Positions 48,130 through 60,015 of a DNA stretch of 64,000 nucleotides are shown piece after piece (position 1 is the first letter of the stretch; every line of letters starts with the position of its first letter). The stretch spans positions 1,660,669-1,724,668 of the forward strand of contig LR746276.1 in assembly GCA_902729315.2 (NCBI GenBank). Direction: 5' to 3'. The position numbers were made by a program, and so were the translations under genes. Under the pieces are notes generated by a model. That model had not been told where the DNA came from, made no database searches, and was given only the letters and a program-made list of their open reading frames with translations. This DNA comes from Spirodela intermedia (taxonomy: Eukaryota > Streptophyta > Magnoliopsida > Alismatales > Araceae).

Positions 48130-49460
48130 TGTTTGGACTAGTATGTGAAATGTATATCAATCATCCTATGATTCGTTGATATTGCAGTTTTTCCCTTGTC
48201 ACTTGATAAGTAATGATTTTGCTCCATAGGAGTGTCATCTAGTCTAAGAATCCAACATGTCAGTTTCCATAAGAAGATTTTAAATGTATTTTCTTTTAGA
48301 GAGAAAAATACTCTAAGGAGATCAAGAGACTTCAATTTAGAAAAAATATCTTAGTCAATTGAGGTCTTTCACTTGAAAAGTTTAGGCCAACTTGATCCAA
48401 TTGATTAGTTTCTCTAACATCATTTCCATTTATCATGATATGATCAATATACACAATTAAAATTATGATTATATTCAAATTTTTTCGAAAGAAGGTGGTA
48501 TGATCATCATTATTCTTCTTATAACACATCTTAATGATAACTTTTCTAAAATTATCAAATCATACTTGAGGACATTAATTAAGATTATAAAAAGATCATT
48601 TTAAATGACATACTTTTACAACTATTTTGGCATTGACAAATCCATGTAGGATCTCCATATATACCTTCTTTTGAAGGTCTTAATAAAGGAATATATTTTT
48701 CATACCAAGTTAGTCTTTTTATAGCGCACGTCAACGATAGCTTTTTTGAAAAGATCAAACCATGCATGAGGACATTTTTTAAGATCATAAGGGGATCATC
48801 TTAAATTACATACCTTTTCAACTATTTTGGCAGTGAGAAATCAGATGGAATCTCCACTCTTAGACATCTCCATGAAGGAGTGTATTTTTCACATCAGGTT
48901 AATCTTCTTATAACCTATCTCAAGTATAACTTTCTGAAAATAATCATACCATGATCAAAAAGATTGTTTGAGATCATAAAGGAATAGTCTTAAATGATAT
49001 ACCTCTGTAGTTGTTTTATTAGTGATAAATCTAGGTGGGATCTCCATATATACCTCATCTTTAAGGTCTCCATGAAGGAATATATTTTTCACATCAAGTT
49101 GAAAAGGATCCAAACTATTGTTAACAATGCATGATATGAGGGTTCTTATTGAATTTATCTTAAAAACTGGTGAAAATATTTCTTCATAGTTCATATCATA
49201 TATTTGTGCATACCTTTTTATGATTAAAATAATTTTATATTGATCAAAAACACCTGTTATTGTTTGCTTGATTGTAAAAATCCACTTGCAACCTATAGCT
49301 TTCTTATTAGCTAGTAGAGATGTGAGCTCTTAAGTTTATTTTTTCTCGACCACTTGTATTTCTTCAAGCATGACTTTCTTGCACTTTAGATCTTGTAATA
49401 CAATCTTTCAACTTGTAAGCATAAACATGACGGAAAATGATATAATAAAACTTTGATGAG
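48130..49460 (-). pseudogene. Decayed Ty1/Copia reverse transcriptase with an internal triplication
   Basis: Minus-strand frames carry Copia reverse transcriptase landmarks in order: YEEIFSPVFKINSIRT (the E-FSPV-K-IR motif), LDVKNIFLHGDLKDEVYME, LYDLKQSF, LIVYIDHIMINGND (degenerate YVDD box near 48,430-48,460) and DDTPMEQNH near 48,225. A ~190-200-bp segment covering the LHGDL...LYDLKQ part is repeated: its landmark (A)GAT(T/C)ATAA occurs at 48,582, 48,782 and 48,971. Many stops and frameshifts; not functional. Confidence 0.8.
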
Positions 49461-51601
49461 ATGGAGATAGACTCATACGATACAAAACTAATCTTGCCAT
49501 GCATATATCCCACACAATTTCTAAAATAACAAGGAATGCTAAGATGATGAGTATACTTACTTGGAGCGATATAGATCTTTATTATTTATAACAGAATAAT
49601 TAAGTGATTAAGAACAAACACCACTTATTCAAAAGGAAATGTAATAAATAAAAGTGAAGTTGTTGAAACTTTAGGGGGTGATTTGGTATGTAAAGAATGC
49701 ATAATGTGCTCTTATGTATAAGAGTAATCCAATGATATTGATTTATTTGAGTATGACAAAGTTTCCCCCTCAATATCAACACATTTTGAATATCATAAAA
49801 AATAAGTGAGTAAGAAAAAAAAAACTTGAAGACATATTTAGCTCCCCTTGTTGATAATCATCATGTAATAAAACTCATACTTTAATGAAACTTGAAATCT
49901 ACTATTGTATTTCTACCTTATGTGAAGCTTATTTTAGATCTAAAGAAATATGTATAATACAAAAATAATTAAATTAGGCTAAAAATTTCAAATTCCCAAT
50001 ATTGCATGCTAAAGTGGGATAAAATTTTGAAGACTTTATGTAATGTACAACTTAAATTATCCTCCCTGATGATTATTATTCTTTAGTTAGAGACGAATGA
50101 TGGGTACTCATGAAAATGATTGGCAATGTCATGCATAGATGATGACAAGGGTTGGGGGACAAAGAATAGCAAGGCTTCAATGTAGGGACAAACTTCTATG
50201 ATTAAATTGGGGCCATGAGTGAGTAGTGAGTAGGAGTCATGAGCACAAACAAAAGTTTGGAGCCCTTGATAGAGGAAGAGAGAAATGTTGAGGTTTAGAA
50301 ACTTGAATGAGTTTTGAAATCGATAAAACTAGGCAATAGCAAAACCATTATTTTACATCATGAATTAACACAAGATATCAACAAAAATATTTCAATATAT
50401 GATTTTACATTTCAAAAAATTGTAGTAGATCAATGTCAATATTTCAAGAAATTACTTGTTTGTTGTAGAATAGCACAAACAATGAGGATTTACCTTGCAA
50501 AAGAACAAACAATGAATATCAACTTTTATATATATTATATAAAATAAAAATAGGATAACTACTTAACTCAATAACTTTTTTTTTATAACTTAAGTAACTT
50601 AGTACATGGGAACTAAATAACTTAGTATAACTACAATGAGTACTATAACTTAACATGACAATATGTGATTGTTTATATGTTAGTTTAAGAAGAGTTACAT
50701 GGTTGAATAATAGACAGTGTTAAGATTTATTATTGAAGTACAAATAAACTGAGTTTTAGATTTCAAGTATTAAAATAAATATTGGTACATAAATAAAACA
50801 TTATATCACGCAGAATTTTTCAATATACAAAATTTACTTTATGAAAAATGCAATACATCAGTACTAATATGTCAACATATGGAAAATTATGTTCATAAAT
50901 AATTCTGTACATCATCCTTAATATGCTATGATGATAGTATATAAGGAGTTGTATTGAAAAAATAATAGAGTGTATGTTATTTAAAATGTGAATATGTGAC
51001 AAGTTACAATGGGAAAGTGTAAAGTACATCAAGCCTAATATCTTCATACATGGAAATTTTAGATTGCAAGTGTAGCAATATAAAATAGCATGACAATATT
51101 TACATTTGTATCTATGAATCATACAACAACTTTGGATAAGCATTAGAAAGCATTAGCAAAAGAATCCAAAATTTGAAATTCATTGAGAAAGATAGTGTTG
51201 TAGTAATAGAACAAAAACTATTTGTTTGATGTCTATAGGTACCCTTAGAATAACACAAAGTGCAATCTTAATCATTGTTGAAGAATAAATTAAAAAAAGG
51301 ACTTTCCAATAAGTGGAATAAAATTTGAAACTCATAATTTGAGAGAAAGTAGCATTACCTCCATTTGCTACATTGACAATGCCAACAACATAATTTCATT
51401 TTTCATCTCCATGAATAACTTTTCAAGCTACTGAAGCAATGAGAAGAACTTCAAAATTTACCTCATTAAAACATTATGAAGAAGTTTTGGAATCCATGAT
51501 TTTAAGGTTGAATTAAGTTATTTTTGAAAATATTTGAATTGTATTGGTAAAAACTTATCACTATTATAAAGTGTTGCTGTGTGCTTGGTTGTTTTCAGAG
51601 T
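49461..51601. other. AT-rich DNA, no gene seen
   Basis: Short frames only (for example 50,314-50,547 and 50,820-51,143) with no domain. Probably the rest of old transposon bodies. Confidence 0.45.
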
Positions 51602-53416
51602 TGATGATGTCTTTATTATCATGAGTTAATAATTAATAAATAATATAATTTCAGTCTTAACTCATAGTAAATATACTTATATTTATGTTAAATTATGAAA
51701 AGTGATTTTTAGTTAATTAATGTGATTTTTTAGCTAATTATGTAATTTTATGTAAATTTATATAATTTTTATAATCTTATTTTTAAGATAAATAAAGAAA
51801 AATAAATGAAAATAAAAAAATAAAAAAGGGGGGGACCTGCTGGCTAACCAAGCCCGCAAGTAGGTAGGAAGCACAATTAGGGTAGAACCATGAGCAAGGG
51901 CTCGAGCGACAATGGACCGATGAGGCATGAGTGCATCACTCCCTTTTCATATCACTGGTAGCCAGCCGAGTGTGGGGCAAATAGTGGTTGTACACACGTG
52001 AGAAAGAGAATAATTGATTTTATAAATCTTGTATCACTATATATCCATCTCAAAATTTGGCATATAATTGACGTGGGATTAAACCGCAGTCACATCTTTC
52101 TCAAAATATTTTAATAATTTTTGTATCTCAAATACTCCTAATTTATCAAAATGAGGTACCCTACTGACGTCACTTTATAAGGGTATTTGTACACTTATTT
52201 CACTATCTTTCATACAATCAAGTGACGGTGAGGGTTCAAATTATACTAGAGCCAAAACTCATATTTTTATCTGATTAAATCGTAATTTTCCTATAAATCG
52301 TTGATGAATGATTAAGTCACTAGAATGACTCAATTATTAACAAAAATCTTGACAACGTGATTCGTAGAGTATAGTTACTAAGAGATGAGTTGCTACCTCC
52401 TAAGAGTGTACTAGATGCGATGAAGAGGCTCCTCTTACTACTCGAACATGAGGATGAAGTTCCCTAACATGTGCCCTACCTCTATTCAACTTCTCTCCGT
52501 TTGGTGACAACCATCAGAGAGCCGCAAAGTTGTCATTCTTATGCTCTCTAAGGTGATAACTGTCGAAGATGATTTGACGACCCATTTTCTTGATTTTTAG
52601 ATATTACAAGAAGATCTATAGATTGTCCACATCGTTTTTGTCTAAGGAGAGCCTTTGAAGTCGTAGACATTACATAACAATCTTATCAATACTCAGGATT
52701 GTGATGCATTACTGTCGCATCGCCGCTGTGATACTATAACTCTGTTTTATCATTTTTTAATTAGTTTAACTTCTATAGTTATTTTTTAGACTTTGTAAGG
52801 AGATCTAATGAATACCTAGATCGTCTATATCTAAGGAGAGTCTTTGAGGATCATTTGATGATCCTCCCGAACACATAGAATTTCAACGATCGCTATCACG
52901 AGGCCAAAACTTTACTTTTTTTACTTTTAACTTAATTTTCACTTCATTTAAAAATAATTTGTGTGATTTAAAATTTTCAAACTACTCTTCATTCAATTAC
53001 GGTTTTAGGTTTTACAAATCTTAATTTGATCAATTAAATCGTCTATAATCACTTACGTAAGAATTATTGAGAGGAATTCTATTTTCGTCTAATTTGCATT
53101 TGCCGGGCACTGATGTCATCATGATATCCGCACTCTTATTTTCTTTTTTTATAAATTTTAAATATATTTTATTTTTATTTATGAGTGTAAAATTTATAAA
53201 ATAATTATATTCTTTGTAAAAAATTCTAAAATATTACTCTATATTATATCACATCACTATGATTGACTTGGATTTTTTTGTACTATTTTTAGAACTTTTA
53301 TTAAATTATAATTGATTTATTTATTTAGAAATATTTCTAAATATCTAAAATTAGTATTTTCTAGTTTTATAAATTTTAAATTTACGCATTTGTTATACAG
53401 CGACTAAGTCATGTTA
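51602..53416 (-). mobile_element. LTR of family R1, copy B (reverse orientation)
   Basis: Its reverse complement aligns with 29,098-30,943 and 60,016-61,593. It begins TGATGATGTCTTTATTATCA and ends CGACTAAGTCATGTTA, the mirror of the TGATGTGACTAAGTCG start of copy C. No pol sequence of the same family is beside it and the flanks (AGAGT, GTTAG) do not match, so it is a solo LTR with eroded ends or a truncated element. Confidence 0.65.
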
Positions 53417-54492
53417 GTTAGGAATATAAAAGAACAAACTGACACCACAATATTAATATTTTGGTGCCTAGAGTTAGGTATCTTAATGTAAATGTTGAGA
53501 TTTTTAGATTACTAAAGATATGAATATAGTGGATGCTAGTTGCCTAATAATAAATTGAGATATTATTAATAAATACTGAAACATACAGAAGATATTTTTA
53601 GTGAGTTGAACGAGTTAAGAGAATTGAGCCATAATAAATTATTCATCTTTTTTGCTAATCACCTTAATGATTTGCTACTAGTCAGCCTAGTTGGATCATA
53701 ACATTCTGTTTCAATTTCCTAGAACTATTTCTTTATTATCTCTTGATTTAAATGAAGAAAAATGGAATCCCTCTCTCCCCTATCTTAATTTCTCAATGGC
53801 TTTATAACTCAGCATTGATACGAGAAGAGAAGAATGTGGGCTTGAATTCGTAAAGTATGATTTTTGATGAATAAAATATGCCTGAATCTATGGAACTAAG
53901 AACTTCAGCATTTAAATCTGCAACGTCTTGTTAGGTACAGCCTTGAATCCACAAGATCGATATGGTTCTCTTGAATCCATAGGGACACTTGAATCTATAG
54001 GAAAAGAAAGAGAGTAACATCAAAGGAGAGAAAAATTGTTAATGATTCAAATTACCCTTAGGGTTATAATGTGGGTGCATTTAAATAGGCTTAAAAAGGA
54101 GGTGGGATGCTAAAAAAATAAACAAATTCTAGAACATAATCAAAATAACTTTTCAGCATATATCTGAAATAGATAAAGAAAAATAATTTTTTTTTAAAAA
54201 AGAAGCAGAAATAGAACACAACTGACTTAACAAACTTGGTGTGATTCAATCATCTTCTATTTTGTTTTTACCCAATAAAGTTATTTTTTCCTCTTTTAGC
54301 ATTTTCATCTTTGCAATCTATTTCTAAAGTGGCTTAGCCTCTAGTTTTGGGCTTCCCTTGTTTCTTTGCACTCTATGCTACATCACTTTATTGGACCAGG
54401 CAAAAAATAGGTAGCTAGCTGGTAACATGGGTGGGGATAAAGTGCAAAGAATGACGGATAAACGCAATCTCTTTTATGTTTATAGTGAAATT
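53417..54492. other. AT-rich spacer, no gene seen
   Basis: No coding or RNA signature recognised. Confidence 0.45.
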
Positions 54493-54506
54493 GGGGGGGG
54501 GGGGGG
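54493..54506. repeat. Poly-G tract (14 G)
   Basis: Perfect G14 run inside an otherwise unremarkable 71-codon frame, which makes that frame unreliable. Confidence 0.9.
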
Positions 54507-55419
54507 TAGTCAAATATTTAGAGATCCGTCCAGCCCGTGGCCAACAACTATAAGAACATTCAAAGGGACTTTTTTAATAAAATCTACTCCTGGGTCAACT
54601 GGTACAGTCCGAACGCAATCTCGGTCTTCGTGGACTTGGTGAAGAGCTCCTCCAATGAGTGTCGTTTGAACGGGTCAAGTCATCTGCAGGGGGATGACAG
54701 CAGCAGTGGGAATTTTAGAGTAGTTTGACCTCCATCAGATGGGGATTCCCTCCGATCGCCGCCCTACTTCCCTTTGAATTTAAATAGTCAACTCGTGAGG
54801 TGCAGTGGATGATGAGTCTGTCCTTTTCCTAAAAGAGAAGTAATTACCGTATTTAACCGTGGTTGAGACGTTGACCAATGAGCGTAGTGGAAGGGAGGGA
54901 GTAAATCCTTCGAGGTAGTCGTACTAATAACCGTGGTTCAGGGGCCTCAGGGGTGCGGGGTGGAAAGATCGAAGCGCGATGATTGGATTTGACTGGTCGC
55001 TGGGCATTGATCTTGCGGACGAGCCTTTTGCCTGATTTCGGGTTAGGTGGGTTGGCCCCACAATATGAGCGACCAGTTACTCTCCACGTTGACAGAGGAG
55101 GGTGGGCCCACGGTCATTACTATTTTGGGTAGAGGGCAGGAATCATTGTAACGGTCCTTATAAAGGAGAGCTTTCTGCGAGGGGAAGAGTGGTATTTTGG
55201 TAATTGTTGAGAACCGCAGGGCTTTTATGACGCCGCTTTTTTTGTCAAACCATTTGCACTCCGCACAACGGATGGGCCCATTGGATATTATCCGAACCCA
55301 GAAATGACCCACTGTTTGAATCCTTCCTTTCTCTCTCTCCCTCTTTCTAACTCTCTCTCTCGCTCTTAAAAGCTCCATGGGAGGATAGCGAGATAGCGGG
55401 GAGAAGCACAGGGAAGGAA
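54507..55419 (+). promoter_or_regulatory. Upstream region of FLZ copy 6
   Basis: A TATA box CTTATAAAGG is at 55,157-55,166 and CT-rich leader tracts lie at 55,330-55,365. A three-codon upstream frame (ATG GGA GGA TAG, 55,376-55,387) precedes the main start. Unlike array copies 1, 3 and 4, I see no CACGTG here. Confidence 0.45.
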
Positions 55420-55788
55420 ATGGGGGAGAGCTCGGGGGGCTCTACAGAAGGCGGCAGCGGGTCGACGTGCTATCGTTCCACATTGGTGAGGAGGAGGAGC
55501 TTCGTGTCGCTTGGATGGGGGGCAGTGACCTTCTCTTGCGGGTCGCCGGGCGGCGAGAGCCGCGGCCACTTCCTCGACGAGTGCTGCCTCTGCCGGAGGC
55601 CGCTCGGGCGGTTCCGCGACATCTTCATGTACAGAGGGGACACGCCGTTCTGCAGCGAGGAGTGCCGCCAGGAGCAGATCGCGCTCGACGAGGCCGGGGA
55701 GGAGAAGAAGGGGATCCGCTGGAGTCGGAGGGAGAGCCGCGGAGTCCAGACCGTCCTCTCCCACGCTGCAGAGACCACTGTCGCGTAA
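55420..55788 (+). CDS. FLZ: FLZ zinc finger protein, separate copy 6, 122 aa
   Basis: Intact frame beginning [12 protein letters not shown]. Zinc ligands are C55, C58, C78 and C82, again with 19 residues between pairs, and the core is [19 protein letters not shown]. Outside the finger it is clearly different from the array copies: a glycine/serine-rich N-terminus, [10 protein letters not shown] ahead of the domain, FLDECCLC in place of LLDACFLC and a tail ending TTVA. The SEEC variant is the form most common in the family, so this copy may be closer to the founder of the array. Separated from copy 5 by about 8 kb of transposon remnants. Same expected SnRK1-adaptor role. Confidence 0.92.
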   Translation: MGESSGGSTEGGSGSTCYRSTLVRRRSFVSLGWGAVTFSCGSPGGESRGHFLDECCLCRRPLGRFRDIFMYRGDTPFCSEECRQEQIALDEAGEEKKGIRWSRRESRGVQTVLSHAAETTVA

Positions 55789-56559
55789 GATACTCGGGCT
55801 TTTCCACCGTGATTCCAGAGAGAAGAGGGAGAGAGTGAAGAGGGAGAGAGTGAAGAGGAAGTCGGTAGGAGTGCAGGAGGAAGTCTCATCTCACCGGCGG
55901 CGACTCTGGTTGGCTGGCCGGGGAGAAATCAGATGGAACCACCTGCAGGAGGCAGGGAGGGAGGGGGGGGATCCCCCTCCTCGCGGCAGATCCGGCGATA
56001 CGCAGCAGGTCTGTAAATAAGAAGTTCTCTCTGATCACCTGTACAATCTTCTCCAAACTAACAAGGAAACCATATTCTAGACTGGAAATTGTCTCTGCAT
56101 AGCGGATGAGATTCCCGCTCGCACCCGCCACGCGTCCCCTCGTCATCTTTCCTCGGAGATTCGATGATCTCTCTTAGAAAACGAAGCTCCGAGCGCATAG
56201 TTTCTTCTGTATTCTGCGGTGATCTTGACTTGATCCCCCCTACCCACTCGCCCATTTCCCCCCCGTTTTCCCAATTCATTCATTCATAAGGCGGGACTTG
56301 AAGATTTATAGATAGCAGATTATCCTCCAAGATTTTTCCCCATAAATTCATACAGCTTAAAGCCACATCTTGCAGTGTAAACTTCGACCATGGAGACATC
56401 TGAATGAATTCACGACAGGACTAGGAAATCTGCGAGGAACGACGATCCTCAAAAAATAATATTTTCACAATTTATTAATGCCCAGTGGTGGTCGCCGCAA
56501 AGCGCAATTTTTTAAATCCATGGAGTAGTGTTCTTGGCCTCATCCAGTCAACTCTTTGG
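55789..56559. other. 3' flank of FLZ copy 6
   Basis: GC-rich flank then mixed DNA. A direct repeat of GAGGGAGAGAGTGAA (about 55,825-55,857) is visible. No gene. Confidence 0.45.
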
Positions 56560-57430
56560 CCGAATCAGACCTATCAACGATGAGACCCAGATAGGTCTCT
56601 GATGGAGTCAACACGAGGATTCATCCACGAACCCCTCTTCTCCTCCAAGGAAGGCGCCTCTCCCTCCAAGAGACATCACTTGGCATCCTTTGGGAGGGGG
56701 CGCTTCTGACTACCTTCCCCTGCTTTCTATAAATATTCAAACTCACGAATACTTGAATGAAGTCGAATTTGGAATCAAGAAAGTTCTTGTTATCTCTCAC
56801 CTCTTGGATTAGGGTTCCTCTTCTCTTTCGCTCGCCTCTTGGATTGGGAGTATCTTTCTTTCTCTTCTCCCACTTCGTCGTCCTTCCATCCAGTCGTCAT
56901 CCGCTCGTCCACGCTTCAGCCAGTGCCTAGCCCGCCCCGTCGCAGCCATTCCATCTCCTCGCCGAGCGCCCCGTCGCCGCCGTTCCGCCTCCTCGCCGTC
57001 CGGCCCATCGCCAGCCTGCTATCGCCACCATTCCCCCTTCCGGCCATCCGCCTGTCGCGAAGCCCTTTACCTTTCTCTCTCCCACTGTTTAGCCACCCGT
57101 CCCGAGGAAACCCCTTTTCTCTCTCTCCCGCCAACGCCCTCAATTCGCCCCTTTTCTCCATCTGGCTTGTTTTCCTTTTTAATTATTATCATTTTTTTAA
57201 TCAAAACCGGTTCGTGGAACCTAGCCGCCCGGCCCAAACAGTCCATTCCCTTCGAACCGCAATAGTCCACTCCTTGGTTCGAACCATTCGGTCTGAACCG
57301 TCCTGCCCCTGACTCTAGCCATTGATATCTTATCTCTCCTCTCGCCGCTGACGCTCATCTTTCAAGTTAAAACATCCCCAACAAAGCTCGAGGGGGATTC
57401 AAATCAACAAGAATCTTCAAATCTTATCTA
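56560..57430 (+). repeat. LTR-like dispersed repeat R3, copy b
   Basis: Reverse-complement partner of 36,950-38,150. It carries TATAAATATTCAAACTC (56,729-56,745), then a leader with CCTCTTGGATTAGGGTTCC, then a CCG/CTC-rich part. The 157-codon frame at 56,839-57,312 is Ser/Pro/Arg-rich and corresponds to the GA-rich frames of copy a, so I do not call it a gene. TG...CA ends and target duplications were not identified. Confidence 0.6.
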
Positions 57431-58019
57431 AGTCATCTCTAAAACTCAACTTGTGATTCTTTTTGAGGGGATATCTTCTGACCTCCTTGTCCTACATCAG
57501 TCTCTTTAGAAAGAATAACCAACTCAAATAGAAGTAAAAGTACAAAGCCTACTATAGCTGGGGAGAATGATGAAGGAGAGCTTACAACTGGGCCCTTATG
57601 ACTGGGGAGAAGGAAATGTCATTTCAATTACTCATGTCCCATGTGTGGAACTTGGCCCAATCTTCAACCTAGCTGTGATAACCCTCATGTGGAGAAAATG
57701 AAATTCTAGTTGTGGAACCTCATCATTGGCATAAGACCACAAGGTGGCATATGCAAGCATGAGTGACGAAGTCATGTTGACATGGCATGCATAGAAGAGC
57801 ATCTTGTAACATACGACTATGACATATAATTAAGAGTTTAATGACATAGAATTGTGTTACTCTATGTATGGACCAAAGATGACAATCATGGTCCACTTTT
57901 TGAGGGTGTAATGTTATTGTCTCTTAGTTAGCCATTTCATTTTACAATAATAATGTGGTGTAGTTATACCATATGAGCTCATTTAATAGTAGTTTCAATG
58001 TCAAAATTTTCTAGTAAAT
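57431..58019. other. Unassigned AT-rich DNA ahead of the Gypsy remnant
   Basis: No recognisable domain; may be decayed pol of the element that follows. Confidence 0.35.
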
Positions 58020-58652
58020 TCATGTTGTCACTTTCAAAGACAAGTTGGGTGGGCCAAGTGGTGGTTCGTTGAGGCCCTCAACCCTAGATAGTATGAGGTG
58101 AACCTTATGACATTAGTAAAGGATATGATTCTAAAGAACATTTATACTGTCTTAATTGTTGCCTCAAAGGTGACATACTTATTTTAACAAACAACTGCAT
58201 GAATGACTCATCACTTCTAGGTGGAGGATGAAGTCCTCTACATGCACAAAAAGTTATACTATTGTATGTTGTGAGAGGTGCATAATGAGTCCTACACCAA
58301 ACACCTTAGATAAGACTACATGCTCATGTTACTATCTAATATCTACTACTAGCACTACATGGACTAAGATGTAGAGGTGTACATTTGGTCTTACTTCATG
58401 TACCAACATGATCATATAGAACAAATCAAGGTAAGAGTCACACCAGAGTGGTTGCCTATTTTATACTTAGAATGGAAGCCCTTATCAATATAACTAATCA
58501 TAAGCCTACTCAAGTTGAAGGGATACAAGACAATCTTGGTTGTCATTAATTTCTTCAAGGTTTTAGTGGCAACATAGATGAAAGACTTAGAAGAACATAT
58601 GAGATGCCTCTTTATGATAAATGTGGTGAAATTGTAAGTACTACTATGGGAC
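58020..58652 (+). pseudogene. Ty3/Gypsy pol remnant, part 1 (RNase H end and integrase start)
   Basis: Plus-strand reading with stops gives RQVGWAKWWFVEALNP, like the RQARWxEFL end of Gypsy RNase H. It then gives an integrase part with HNESYTKH, a YIWSYFMYQHDHIEQIKV segment in the position of the zinc-binding CxxC, PEWLPI, and ILVVINFFKVLVAT (the (M/L)VV-DRFSK motif) near 58,530-58,570. The frame reaches VVKL near 58,635 and VLLWD at 58,638-58,652, where it is interrupted by the insertion that follows. Confidence 0.65.
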
Positions 58653-59932
58653 AAATAAAATGAAATCGAGGGTCATTAAAAGCCCCAAAATCAATTGATC
58701 AAAAATATTTAGAATCATGAATTTACCAATTAAAATATCAAAATAGGTAAGTAATGTGGTAAGTTTGAGGTTGATCCACAGGGAATGCGAATTAGGTATT
58801 ACTTAGTTACTATTTAATTTGATTGATATGTTTTTTTTTTTGGATAATTGTCTTGGGCCGAACTTCTCAGGAGGTTAGATTTGATATGTTTAAATCAAAT
58901 GAGCTCAAAAGAGAGGCGACGGTGAGTAAGAAGAATTTTCGCCATCAAATAAGGAGAAATATAAAATCAATGATGTGGACAATACTAGAGAGGTGAAAAC
59001 ATGCATAAAAGACTCGTAATGCAGAATTGAAATTGTAAATCACTTTATTTTAAACTTACAAATACATAACTGATTGATTACATGTAGAACACGTCGAACC
59101 TGGATGAACTTACCTTGGGCCTCTATATGTCGTCAAGGCCATGCGATTTCTTCTTCGAGTAGCTTTTCTAAAGATCTACGCTTTGAATCCACACATGAAT
59201 CAACCAAAATACATCCAGAACTGATGTGAAACCTCAATGTTATTTCATGCGAGCCAACTAAATGTCAAGGCATTCGAAGTTAATTTTTTTCACCCTTAAA
59301 CGATGGCTTAAATGTAAAGAGTTTACACGAGAGTATGAAAATACATGTGTAGGACTATGATTAAATGAAGGTATTTCTATTTTTTTGGTCGTGATAAGAT
59401 CAAGCAAGAGTTGATTTCTTCTCGAGTTGATGTGAAATGTAGGATTTGGAGATCTTGTCATAGTCATAGGATCTTTCTTAATGTTGAGATTTGCTACACC
59501 TTCGGTTAGTATGCACCATCTGTCATTGATTGTGTAGACGTTCTCAACGGCTTTTGATCTCTTTATTCGATGATGTTGCATGTCAATGCCTTAGCCCTTG
59601 AATTCATTGCCTCATCTCCATAGATCAGATCTCGCCTATCGAAGCATATATCAGCTTCTCAAAAATCATAAAAAATATATTTAAAATTCTTGAAATTGTC
59701 TCATATTAATAAAAAATAATTATGACTATAAAACTCATTTTTTATAAAAAATTCTCTAAAATATTAAATTTCATGATATACTCAAAGAAATAATAAATGT
59801 TTATTTTTTAATATGATATATGTTAGATTGTAAGATTTATGCTCTTGAATAAAATAATTGGAGATTTATGCTTAAAGATTTATGCTCATGTAAGATTTTT
59901 ACTCCTTTCGTATCATAATTAATATGTTATTA
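58653..59932. mobile_element. 1,280-bp insertion in Gypsy integrase, flanked by GGGAC duplications
   Basis: The 5-bp GGGAC occurs at 58,648-58,652 and 59,933-59,937. Removing the intervening DNA and one GGGAC joins ...VLLWD to IIRDQDLLFTSS, the expected GLPxDIxSDRDxxFTS motif of Gypsy integrase, so the insertion borders are supported at base level. No coding domain is inside. A GGTTGATCCACAGGGAATGC block (58,772-58,791) resembles one found in LTRs of some Tat/Ogre-type elements, so an eroded solo LTR is my best guess. The ends (AAATAAAATG...ATGTTATTA) are not canonical TG...CA. Confidence 0.65.
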
Positions 59933-60015
59933 GGGACATTATTAGAGATCAAGATCTGTTGTTCACTAGTAGTTTTTAATTAATTCTTGTCACACAAATA
60001 GAACACCTTACTAAT
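59933..60015 (+). pseudogene. Ty3/Gypsy integrase remnant, part 2
   Basis: A short piece encoding DIIRDQDLLFTSSF and then TQIEHLTN at its end, corresponding to the catalytic SDRDxxFTS region and the QTERVN part of integrase. It is bordered by the two insertions. The stretch between these motifs is shorter than in intact integrases, so part of the core was deleted. Confidence 0.65.

Noticed and set aside
56839-57312. 157-codon frame downstream of FLZ copy 6
   Set aside because: Ser/Pro-rich low-complexity frame inside R3 copy b; no domain.
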